NCBI GenBank assembly: GCA_000469685.2
Contig: LS997565.1
Location: 31,342,645 to 31,406,644 of the forward strand
Length of the DNA stretch: 64,000 nt
Direction of reading: 5' to 3'
Source: Haemonchus contortus
Taxonomy: Eukaryota > Nematoda > Chromadorea > Rhabditida > Trichostrongylidae
Shown: positions 1 through 9,900 of the stretch, piece after piece
Numbering within the stretch: the first letter of the stretch is position 1
Layout: every line of letters begins with the position of its first letter
Notes under the pieces: generated by a model
Told to the model about the DNA's origin: nothing
Databases searched by the model: none
What the model saw: the letters and a program-made list of their open reading frames with translations, nothing else
Program-made: the position numbers and the translations under genes

Positions 1-270
1 TTCTTGGAGACGATCCACGCTTTTACATCGGTCATCGAGCCATCCCATTCGTTGTAAGTCCTGTTCGCTAGCCAATTTTTCAAAGAACGATTACCGTGAG
101 CGTCTAGGACTTTTTGTCGGTGAATATGGCGGATGCAGGAGCAGATCCCATCCCTCCTTACTTGGCCTTGGCTGACTGTTCCATCGCAGAAAAGTTCGTT
201 GAGATTGCGGGGTGACTCTGCCACCTTCCAACCTTTTTCGGAGCCTAAAGTATAAAGCATAAGCTCCTAG
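1..270 (-). pseudogene. mariner transposase C-terminal remnant (copy 1), truncated by window edge
   Basis: On the minus strand one frame reads GWDLLLHPPYSP, the hallmark mariner transposase block that precedes the last catalytic Asp. After a short scrambled, stop-containing stretch, a second frame continues with SLKNWLANRTYNEWD and then TDVKAW, which matches the C-terminal part of mariner transposases. The two halves lie in different frames, so the copy is dead. It runs off the left end of the window. The sequence is unlike the two other mariner copies here (4290-4794 and 36000-37262), so it probably belongs to another subfamily. Confidence 0.6.
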
Positions 271-441
271 GGCGTTAATCAATCCCGTGAGAGGGGATGC
301 GCCCACGCATGCGACTTTCATTCCAAATCGTAGTTGCGCAATAAATGCGTTTGTTGCCTATACAGTGACATGCGGTGGCTAGCCGTTGTACGAATCAGTG
401 CTTTTATCCTCCCATACGAGTCCAGTACCAATCAACCGACA
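245..441 (-). repeat. SINE (tRNA-derived family), copy 1, partial
   Basis: This copy shares the body of a repeat seen many times in the window. In the SINE sense the order is GGTACCAGACTCGT-like, then ACTGACTTGTA-like, then a GAATGGAAGTCG-like block, then CGGGATTGATTAACGCC, then a TTTATCCTTTA-like tail. The tRNA-like head is missing. It abuts the mariner remnant on its 3' side. Confidence 0.7.
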
Positions 442-1263
442 TATAGAGCATAATGTGGGAATAAGATGATAATTTTCAGACATACTCCTGTTCAGAAAAT
501 TGAGAAGATTATTTCGACGACAATTCCGAAATAAAAATTCAGATTGTTTCGAGATAAGAAAGGAGCGAAAAAATCCGCAATAATTATGCATCAACCCAAT
601 ACATTGCTTCTATCCTTGATCATTACTTATTCTTCCTTATGATATTTTTCAACAGTCCTGTAATTCGAAGAGTATAAATAGTGCTAGGATATATTTTTGG
701 AATGGTCATCGGATGTTGATGATGGAATCAACAAAAGGGTATTATATCAGTAATGAGGGCACGTGCCTCATGGGAACTACGAGTGAAACAGCTTCTAAAG
801 TACTATCATATACTCACTGAACACTTCCTTCTCACTTTTGAATACCCTCTTCCAAAATTTCACTAACAGGTCGTGTTTTTGATTGGGAATCGGTTAAAAA
901 ATAGGTACATGAAAGGTTTCTCGATTTACTCTCCATTGAGTCTATTGTGATGGAATATTGGGCCCTGCATAAGGCAAGTAGTCCCAGAAGCTCTGTAATT
1001 GTGCTCACCTAGTTGGAATTGGTGGGAGTAGAATTGAAACGGGTCACTGCTAATTGAGGCTCCGTTTTTCTCAAGCTATTTCTCCATGGGTTCTGCAACT
1101 CACTTTGCACTTAACGATACCTTACTACATAGATTCAGATACTCAGATGGATAGTAGTTTACAACTTGATAATACAACCTTTTTTTCTTCTTATTTTATC
1201 ATACTGCTAGTGAATTCCAATTTAATGACATACTTGAGAGATTGCCAGCTTCTCGAGATGTAG
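442..1263. other. intergenic, nothing recognised
   Basis: AT-rich sequence with only short chance open frames. No splice-bounded exon, transposase or RT motif was seen. Confidence 0.5.
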
Positions 1264-1355
1264 TTTTCCTAACAAGATGTTTTAGTTGTAGAAAATTCCC
1301 AGAGAGCGTCGTCTCTTTGTGAATTTTCTACAACTAAAACATCTTGTTAGGAAAA
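1264..1355. mobile_element. palindromic MITE-like hairpin, 92 bp
   Basis: Two perfect 35-bp inverted arms (1264-1298 and 1321-1355) flank a 22-nt loop. The loop itself contains a short AGAGA/TCTCT stem. Arms this long and exact mean a recent or actively maintained hairpin, typical of a very short non-autonomous DNA transposon. No clear target-site duplication was identified. Confidence 0.6.
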
Positions 1356-2365
1356 GTTACTCATCCGCGGAGGAGTTTGATTGCTGAATGTCATCCTTCA
1401 ATCAGCGAGTTAATTGTAAGGAGAAAACTTGTACAAGTACTGTTCGCTCTCAAGATCGCTGCCTTGGAATATAAAGAAAGCACAGTTTCACCATCAAACT
1501 TCCAGAACTTCATTCAAATGAGGATGTCAATGATGAAGATAACAACCCCTCTTTCTCATGAGCACCGAACGCACTCTGAGGTTTTCTGAGTTTTTATGAC
1601 CATCTGACGCAGGCACGTGTAGATCGTAATGAGGTCTATTCATTTACTAGTTTCTGAGAGAAGCATAATTTGCATTCTGCCGTAATTTCTTTAGAATGAT
1701 AATTAAATTGTACATGCTTGAGACGAACTTTTCACCTTCTGCTCTTTCGCATTTTCACCTTAGCAGAAGTTCATAGCAGAAGCGTAAATCAGTTATTCGA
1801 AGCCTCCTGATTTTGCGACATTCCTGCCACCTTCTACATTCCTGAGCGCTTGTTGCACTTACTGAAGACTCTGGAGGATTCTCCTAAGCAGAAGAGAAGT
1901 TAGTCAACAAACGTAACAAGTATAAAGCTCTTCAAAGCGAATTACAGAGCTCTTCATTGCGGTTGAACTGCTATTACTGGTTCCAAGGTCTTTCTTGTTG
2001 AGTGGCCTTACTCTCGCCTTGCTGAAACTTTATCTACTTCGGATAGCATTCCCTTCCTAAAATAGGAACCATTCCCACGAGTGCCTTCGCTACTTTCCCA
2101 TCCAGTCTAGCTAATCAGCGTACCTACTTGGCTTCCTCATTTGTGCAGTGTGCTCTAGCCTCTCTTGGTTTTCTCAGTTCCAGTGCGTCTGTGCCACAGT
2201 GCCTCTAGCGTTGAGCAACTCTTTACTTATAACCATAGAGTCAACCAGTTTGCCTTACCTGCCAGGGAATCTTGATCTAGATGAATATTACACTGTATTA
2301 GGAGTTCTGGCATGTGCCTTTAAATGTTTTTTTTCGCCAAGGAACTACAGTGCTCGTCGTAAGGA
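1356..2365. other. intergenic, nothing recognised
   Basis: Short open frames occur on both strands, but none shows a recognisable domain or good exon boundaries. Confidence 0.45.
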
Positions 2366-4199
2366 CGAGAAAATTCGCGAGAATACTGCTGACTCAAGTA
2401 TTTTTCTTCCTTTCTTCGTGAATTGGTTCAGAGTGGAGTATTCCATCAGATAAGGACACATTTGAATTCAGTCAGTCGAGCTCTATAAGCTGATATCCCG
2501 AAGTATCAGAAGTGTTCTGTTTCGGATTGCGCCACGCACTTGAGTTCCGTCTGAAAGTAATTGCATGTAGATGCAGTCATCTACAGCCTCGGTACTCAAA
2601 ATTCCTCCTTACGTGTCTCATTTAGAATGTGACACCATTTTACGGAGAAATATTTGGGAGGGGCTGAATATTTTCTCTGAGGTTTGAGGAAGTGGCGTTA
2701 AGGCACTTTATTATCGTAGACAATTCTTTGTTCTCTGCAAGACTGTTATGGTGTACTTTATTATAAATCAAAATTTCTCCCTTGGTATGGCCCAAATTTC
2801 GAGCTTCGTCACGCCCAAACCATAAAATTATGCTTTTTTTCCCCTTTCCGTCAGCCTCCTTGCAGCTAAGCTGTGCACGGTCAAATTTTCCGTGAGAAAT
2901 GTATCGAATGATATGTGGGTCAACCCGTGATGAAACCCTCTCCCCATAACCATTTTCTGCCATATACCTGTCGCTGAGCGGTTTCCTGCTCGGCGTGTTT
3001 GGATACGCATGTGGCTGGACACTGTAGTGGTGCGGGGTTTGAATAGTGGCTTTGAAGGGACTCGATTCGCAGGCGGCGGCTTTCGTGCTGGCGGGAGTTG
3101 AGGAAGGTCATGGACGATGACTTCTTGAATTAGGGCTGGATTCGCACGTGGATGTGTACCGTAATGGCGGGAAGTTCGGCCTTTTAACTGATAATTATTT
3201 GAATGGGGCTTCAGCCCGCAGGTGGCGGGGTACTGAAGTGGCGAGAAGAGGGTTGGCTTGAGTGATGACTATTCGAGAGGGTGGTAAGATCAACAGGTGA
3301 CGAAGTACTGCAGTGGCGGGGAAGTAGGGCAGTTTGAATGGGGGTTCCAGGACTGTCTGAAGGGGCGGTGGTGTGGTGCGAGTTTCACTGATATTATTTA
3401 AGCAGGGGATAAGTTCTGCAGGGGCGAGTACTGCGGTATAAGAGTTGGAGGATTCGATCCGAGAAAGCAAGTGTGATCGTAAGAACAAAATACAAACGAC
3501 ACCACCCTCTCACTAACGCCTCTTCAGGCAGCCTTGAAACTCCCATTCAAACTGCCCTACTTTCACGCCACTAGAGTACTCCTCATCTGCAAACCTTTCC
3601 CTCCCCCCACGCAGATAATCTTCATTTGAACCAACTTCCCTTCTCGCCACTTCAGAACCCCGCCATCTGCGGATCTGATCACCCATTCAAATAATTGTCA
3701 TTCAAAAGGCCTCAACTTCCCGCCATTACGGTATCCACCCACCTGCAAATCGACCTTCCCACCAAAAAGTCCTTATTCAAAGTCGTCGTCAGTTCCCGCT
3801 AACACGGAACCCGCCCCCTGCGAATCAAAGCCCTTCAAAGCCGCCATTCGAATCCCGCACCAGTACCGTAGAACACAGACTGGATAAAATTGATCAATCA
3901 ATCCCCCATTGTTCGAGTAAAGTAAAGTGCGTGGCGCATCCCAAAGCGAATTGTAAACACGTCATCCTCAAGGTTCTATCAGCCCTTGCAAGCACTGAAG
4001 CGTGCCTACCATGTACATGCAATTACTTTTCAAACGGAACTCAAGTGCATGACGCACTTTCAATACGTTAGAATATCAACTTCTAGAACACACCACCTGA
4101 CATAAAGGAATTTTTGTCTTCTAGGATACTCCACTCTGAACCGAGTTAAGAAGAAACGACGAAAAAGGCGCAGGTTTGCGGTATTCTTCCGAATTGTCA
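2366..4199. mobile_element. large foldback element (about 1.8-kb imperfect inverted repeat)
   Basis: The reverse complement of about 3510-4199 aligns with about 2366-3390. Examples are GGTTCAGAGTGGAGTAT at about 2427, recovered inverted at about 4125, and CACTTGAGTTCCGT at about 2540, inverted at about 4035. TACCGTAATGGCGGGAAGTT near 3160 is inverted near 3720, and AAGTAGGGCAGTTTGAATGG near 3330 is inverted near 3545. The left arm is longer because about 2600-3010 has no counterpart in the right arm, which suggests a secondary insertion. Arms differ by many substitutions, so this is an old foldback or long-TIR DNA transposon with no surviving transposase. Short ORFs across it are by-products of the GC-rich arms. 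Confidence 0.65.
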
Positions 4200-4289
4200 A
4201 GTTTTATGTAAATCATAAGCAACATCACCAATGGATGGCGATGTCGTTTACGGTAGTGAGGCCACCTCCAAGACAGCCGAGAAGTTAAC

Positions 4290-4794
4290 AATATCAGAGG
4301 AAGGTTTTGCTATGTTGCTGGCAGGATTCTCAAGGCATGCTTTATTTCGTGTTGCTTCTTGAAGATACCACCGCAACCGACGAGACTAAGCCTTCTCAGC
4401 TACACAGTGTGGTCGACGTTTCGAAAAAACGTCCGCAGAAAGACGATGTTCGTCTTCTTCACGACAACGCTCGGGCGCATGTTGCGAAACTGTCTCGTCA
4501 GGAAATTGCCGAACTTGGATAGGAAGTGCTGCCCCATGCTCCTTATTCGCCAAATCCTGCCGTCCGACTACCATTTTTTCTTGCTTCCGAGCATCATCTT
4601 CGCGATAGAAAATTTGATGATCGTTCGGAACTCAGAACTGAGATTCCCAGCTTTTTCGAATCGCGGCTGCCACAAAATATGTTGCGAACCACGATGGAGA
4701 TTATATTACTGATTGGAGTGTTTTTCAAATGAAAATAAGAGTTTTTGAATTAAAGATGAAATTTCGATAGAAACTTGTTACTCGGCCCAATATA
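4290..4794 (+). pseudogene. mariner transposase remnant (copy 2), 5'-truncated
   Basis: Frames on the + strand give YFVLLLEDTTATDE (compare the mariner block YYELLPENTTV), then VRLLHDNARAHVAK around 4448-4490, which carries the second catalytic Asp region. After a frame change they give LPHAPYSPNPAV and LRDRKFDDRSELRTEI. These are the canonical C-terminal half of mariner transposase in order, split over at least two frames with an in-frame stop. The sequence ends in GGCCCAATA at 4784-4792, which resembles a mariner terminal repeat read inward. The N-terminal DNA-binding half and left TIR were not found. Confidence 0.8.
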
Positions 4795-5489
4795 ACTGCT
4801 TAACAGTAAGATTACAAAACACGTATTAAATCACCTGTATCACCTGTTATCCTTTGATCATCGATTTCCTCGAGCGAAGGTCACTAACGAATCTTTTCGT
4901 TTCTGTCGCGAACCACAGTGGTTCGAAAGATGCCGTCGCTCAAGGGACAGGGGGCACAGCGTCCCACTCGTTCAGAGCTCTCGTAAAGAAGTCTGACCAT
5001 CGCGCAGGCGGTCGTCCTCGTGCTCGTTCGGCATTCTAAGGCCTTGTGATTGTTGTGATTTGTGACAATGATCATCACGATCCCAAATGTTCGGTTAGTT
5101 GGCGCAGGAAATCGACGTCCTGAACCGTCTATTGTTTTCTGAGCTCGAAACTCCAGTCCTTCTTGCGCTTGCGTTTGTAGGAGAACTCCGAGCATCGTCC
5201 TTTCTACAGCGCGTCAAGGAATCCAGTCTACAAGCTCATAATAATTTCATAAAGTCTATGTCCCAGAGGCTTATTCGGATGATGGAAGTACCGCAGTGTC
5301 GAAAAAGTGAGTGAGAAAGTCGGATGACATCTCCCTTCTCCACCCCTTACATTAAGATTCTCGTAATTTATCTGCTCAACTCCCGTGCTAGATCATTGAT
5401 CATATTCATTCTCGGCCTAAATACACATAGTTAAAGCATTAAGAGATTTCGGTTCGTTCAGCGTGAAAGTGAAAGGAGCATCAGGTACC
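4795..5489. other. intergenic, nothing recognised
   Basis: Two overlapping short open frames (4854-5039 + and 4884-5195 -) occupy this stretch. Neither has a recognisable domain or splice context, so they are not called as genes. Confidence 0.45.
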
Positions 5490-6349
5490 AATTCCTTTTT
5501 CATAAGCGGCGTTTTCATTGAATTCAGTCTTAAGCTCACCTTCCCATGAGCGCTGCTAAATTCGACCAGCATTCTTCCGCCTGCTCAGTCTTCGGCGTCA
5601 TAAGCGCGATATCGCCTACAAAGCGGAGATGATGTAACTACCGGCGATTTACCTCCCATCCAGTGTCTTATCATCCCAGATGGCGCACTATGCTCTCGAG
5701 AACGGCTCTGAAGAGTGAGCGATATGGTTCCACTATGTCAATCCCCTCATTTCGTTGATAGTGTCCTCTTTGCAGAATGGCGAAGTCGTGAGGTTGCCGT
5801 ATGGTTCACCAAGCATCCTTATGTATCGAGCAGGAACATCATGATTGCCCATGGCTTCAATTACCTCGTCTATTTCAACAGTATCTGGTCGAGAATGTTA
5901 GACATCATGGCGCTCCGTATTCTTGCGATACTCCTAATAGTCTTGTAACGGTATGAGTGTGATCGATTGTACCGAACCCTCTCGGAAACATAGCTGTCCT
6001 TCACCTGATATTCTGCCAATTTGTTGAGGACAACGAGTGCGAAATGTGTGCGCTCACGACAGGCATATTGGCGATATAGCATTTTCAGAGGCGGTTCTTC
6101 TCTAGTCCTGTATATGGCATGCAGCGGGCAATGCCTCCTCTCGTCGGTCATTCCGATGACGTCATGCTTGATTTTCCTAGTCTGCATAATCAGATCTTCG
6201 ATAGACACTTCCGATGCAAGCGTTTGTACGGTGGAAATCTGATCGCCATTTAGTCCTGATCCTTTTCGATAAGCTGTTTTGACCCTAAAATTCAAGCAGC
6301 CTCTCTCGAGCAGTCCTACCCAACGTTTCTGCATCGTAGGCTCCCTCAT
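5490..6349 (-). pseudogene. RTE-type LINE remnant (endonuclease start and RT palm, internally deleted)
   Basis: Reading the minus strand from 6349, the sequence gives TLASEVSIEDLIMQTRKIKH then DVIGMTDERR, closely matching the start of the RTE-clade apurinic endonuclease domain (TLASEAAIEDLMMQ-like, then DVIGLTETRR-like). Further down, about 5715-5580 gives an LFRAVLESIVRHLG segment and LHHLRFVGDIALMTPK, corresponding to the RT palm LRFADDIVLMTPK. The catalytic FADD is changed to FVGD and there are stops and frameshifts. Most of the endonuclease and the front of the RT are missing, so this is an inert, internally deleted copy. Confidence 0.7.
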
Positions 6350-6920
6350 GTTTAGGGGAATGAGACAAATTTATGTAACAGTTTTCGGCACATGGTCATT
6401 CAGGAGTAGCTTGCCAGGTTCTGTCCTGGAGGCCGGGTTGTTCCGGGATAGCTAGCCAGGCTTTCCCGAAGTGAATGGGAAGCCCGAATCGCCTCTCGGA
6501 TAACTCTCAGTCAATCGAATGCAAGCTGTTAGTTGAGTCGATGTGCACGACGCCAACTACAGTCGCAACCTCTTCACACACGTGTGCTGGATACACCTGC
6601 GAGGTCCAGAAGATAGATCGGCCCAGCACAGTAGTAACCTTTGAACTGTGCTCTGAGCAAGCACAGGCGAATTTTCATCGAAAATTTACTTTCTATCCGT
6701 CACCTAGGGATGTCCTTTGTAGTCTCGTCGCTAACCGGCTAGAGATGATTCAGTGACGGGGACCTTCAATAAGGAGATCAATAGGGACGGAACAATAGTC
6801 TTCATTAGACACGTTTTCTAGTAGCGACAAGCGTTCTTCACAGAATCACAATTTGAACGCATGGTTTTTCTCATTACCGTTCTATGGTTCTAATTCCTTG
6901 CCACATGATAATTGGATAAG
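6350..6920. other. upstream region of receptor gene 1
   Basis: No repeat or coding exon was recognised. The proximal promoter of receptor gene 1 presumably lies in its right part. Confidence 0.4.
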
Positions 6921-6931
6921 TTCTTTTTCAG
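6919..6931 (+). promoter_or_regulatory. candidate trans-splice (SL) or 5'UTR acceptor of receptor gene 1
   Basis: A strong nematode acceptor, pyrimidine run followed by TTTTTCAG, ends at 6931, 66 nt before the ATG at 6998. No matching upstream exon is obvious, so spliced-leader addition is the simplest reading. Confidence 0.45.
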
Positions 6932-6997
6932 GAGGTTTTCAAACTCAGCAAACCTCTAGAAAGGTGTGATTCTTCCCGTGCTGCTAAAGAAGAAATA

Positions 6998-9900
6998 ATG
7001 CTTCACCTTGGAGGGAGACCAATCGTCGACGCACAATTGATTATTTCAATAACTGCTATACTATTCTATTCCTACTTATTGTATTTGATGCTAGCATCGA
7101 AATCGTCTATTCTGAAATCAGCTTTCTTCCGAATATTTATCGTGACAGGTTCTTCTTATTTGACTGGTTTTGTTTTGCACTTATAACCCGAAAAGGTGGT
7201 CCACAGGATTACGATTCCTCACTCTCTCTGACAATGTGGAAATTGTAGACTTACTTGGGTGCAGTCAGACTTTAAAGATCCATTTCACGATAGAAATAAC
7301 AATCTGTGTTTCCGAACTGTGAACAGGTGAAACAAGTGTGAGAATATTAATACAATCGTACCTAATTAAGTGCACTACGCATATACGCACAAAGGGATCT
7401 CGATTGGCTGCGAAGTATCCAACGTCATTATGCTGCCTGCATATCATTATTAACAGAGTTACATGTTATTAACTGATGAGAATAACGAAATGAGAAAGTA
7501 AAGCTTTCTGGAAAAAAAGGTTGCTGAGCAGTAAAAATGGACAGAGGATCTCCCAGTTTTTACGGAACAATGCAAGATTTCAGGCCAGACTAGGTCCTCT
7601 GATGTTAAGTCACGAAGAAATATTTATCTAAGTGAGAGAGGCTTTGTATGCTATTAGTAACCTTCTAAAACATTGCATTGTATTTTGAAGGCACAATCCA
7701 CTGCTTCTAAGGACTCACAAAGAGCCTCCTTCTTTCATACTGTTGATACTTCTACCAGAAGTATATTGAATTAATTACTTTTTGCACAGAAGAATAATAA
7801 AACTACTGGAACCAGTGATGTGGAATATTTCCTGTTTGAAGTCTCCATTTTCTATAGATGATTCCCTCCCTTGAAGAATAAAGGATAAACTTCTTGGCGT
7901 CAATCAATCCAGTCTGAGAGATGCGTCCCCGCACGCGACTTCCATTCAGAATTGTTTCGAATGCGAATGCGTTCTGCACAATGCGATGGCGAGTCGATAT
8001 ACAAGTCAGTGCATTTATTTTCCCAGACGAGTCTGGTACTAAGTAACCGACCCGAATGGTGGAACGCTTAGTTAACTTAGGCGGAAATCGACCCGGAACT
8101 CGAACCCACGACTGCGCGTGCTTAATAGTGCACCATTTGCCACTACACCATCTCCGCCCGTCCCTTTCTCACAGTTTATATTCTCAAAAGCTGATAGCCT
8201 TTGACTCTGTTGATAACGATATGTAGGCAGATTGATGAAAATGTAGTCTTTGCACCTAATCAGTTTAGGCTCATTCCAACATCTTGAGGTTTCATTTTAT
8301 GGAAATTTCTACACCCGTATAAGTAGTTGAAGGATCGAAAAACAGCCACAATCAGGACTCATAGCAAGTTGCTCCAGTGACCAAACAGAAGTAACGTGTT
8401 TAACGGTCTCGTAGAGGCTGTTCATCATAGCCGCTGGATTAGATTTGTTGAAAATGCTGTCAGCTGATTGCTGATCTTGAACGATTTTAGTACTAGTACT
8501 GACCCATAGTGGCAGTGTAAAGTAATAGCTGAAAAACAGCGATAATGAAACCACTTCTTTCCGCAGATATACACTTTCTCTGCATCGGCTGGAGGACCTT
8601 TTTCCAAATAGAATTTTTGTCGTGCAACCTTTGAAGATGACTACCTTCAAGAAACCTCATATTTTATCAATTCTGCGGATTTCCTTTTTCTCTCCACCAT
8701 TCATGTACTATTCTACATCAACATTTCCGGTCTCCATCCTGATGAAAGTACCCAGAATAGTCGCGCAGCGGGTCTTTAAGTCTGTCTGCAAAGTATGCAT
8801 TGCAGTAAATTATCAGCTCATCAGCCAATTAGCCAATGAAATATTAGACATATGAATGTGACCTACATGTGCATGTAACATGTATGATTCGGATTGCTCT
8901 TTCAGGGATCTTTGATATTTTGGGGCTGGTTGCCCTGGAATGGACCCGAGCAGAGGCGAAAAACAGCTTTGGTAAGCTAATGGAATTCACTGAAAACTGA
9001 TCATGCCTGTTTTTACTAGTAAAGTATAGTTGCCTATGAGCTAGGATGAAGCAATCGAGAGCTCATGGAATCAGAACCTCTGTACGTGACAGCTTTGCAG
9101 GACCATCCTTCGAATTGCCGACCCGCGTAGCGATGAATATGACAGGAATTAATTTTATTACACATATCTTTGGATGTTTCCTGATGACCCTGAACAGATT
9201 CACGGCGGTTTGTTACCCCCATCGACACCAGCAAGTGAGTCATGGCTTTTTTCACACAGAGATGCCTGAGATTCTAAGTGCGACTCCACCAGCTATTTCA
9301 GATCTGGTGCTCCCGAAACGTCTTGACTTGCCTTATTATTGAAATTGTCATCTCAGTTTTAATCCACATCCAAGCGTTCCAGGCATATTTTGTCTATAAA
9401 CCATCTCCTAACGGAGGATGGATCCGTGTCGGGCGTAGCTTCTCCATAAATGTAATAAAGGGCATTATACAACATTTAGAAAAAATTGTGTAATCGCTAC
9501 ATTAAATTCGATAGGAAAGCATTCCTGTACTCTACTCAACTTGTCTAGCCATCGGTTTAGGGACTACGCATCACAGAATCTGCTTTGACAATAGGGTATG
9601 AGGTGGTCAGCATCGTACTTATTAGCTACACAATTTACGCAATGAACAAGCAGTTGCGAGCGAGTGGACACAAATTAACACAGGATATGGTGAGTTCGGC
9701 ATGTGTTATCGAACCTTGAAGGAGAGCGAATGTTCCTTTCGTTATTTGATTCGCTGCTGGCCACGACTGATTTCCAAAGAAAATCACATAAATAATGGTC
9801 AACTGAACATAGTGTTTCGAAGGAACATAGTTGTGCCCAGTTCTTGGAGGAGCGCCTTTGGAGGAGAATAGTGAGTGGATCTATTTCAATTTGTGATTCT

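Noticed and set aside
1..247. Open minus-strand frame that looked like a host exon with a SINE-supplied splice acceptor at about 247
   Set aside because: Its end (SLKNWLANRTYNEWD) and the overlapping frame with HPPYSP together match a frameshifted mariner transposase, so no host gene is needed.
2640..3488. Cluster of minus-strand ORFs
   Set aside because: They lie in the GC-rich arm of the foldback element and are not maintained in the mirrored arm.
4854..5195. Overlapping plus and minus ORFs of 61 and 103 codons
   Set aside because: They are mutual shadows with no domain or exon boundaries.
8080..8159. tRNA gene on the minus strand
   Set aside because: A and B boxes are present but no proper cloverleaf is seen, and the sequence continues into the shared SINE body; it is the SINE head.
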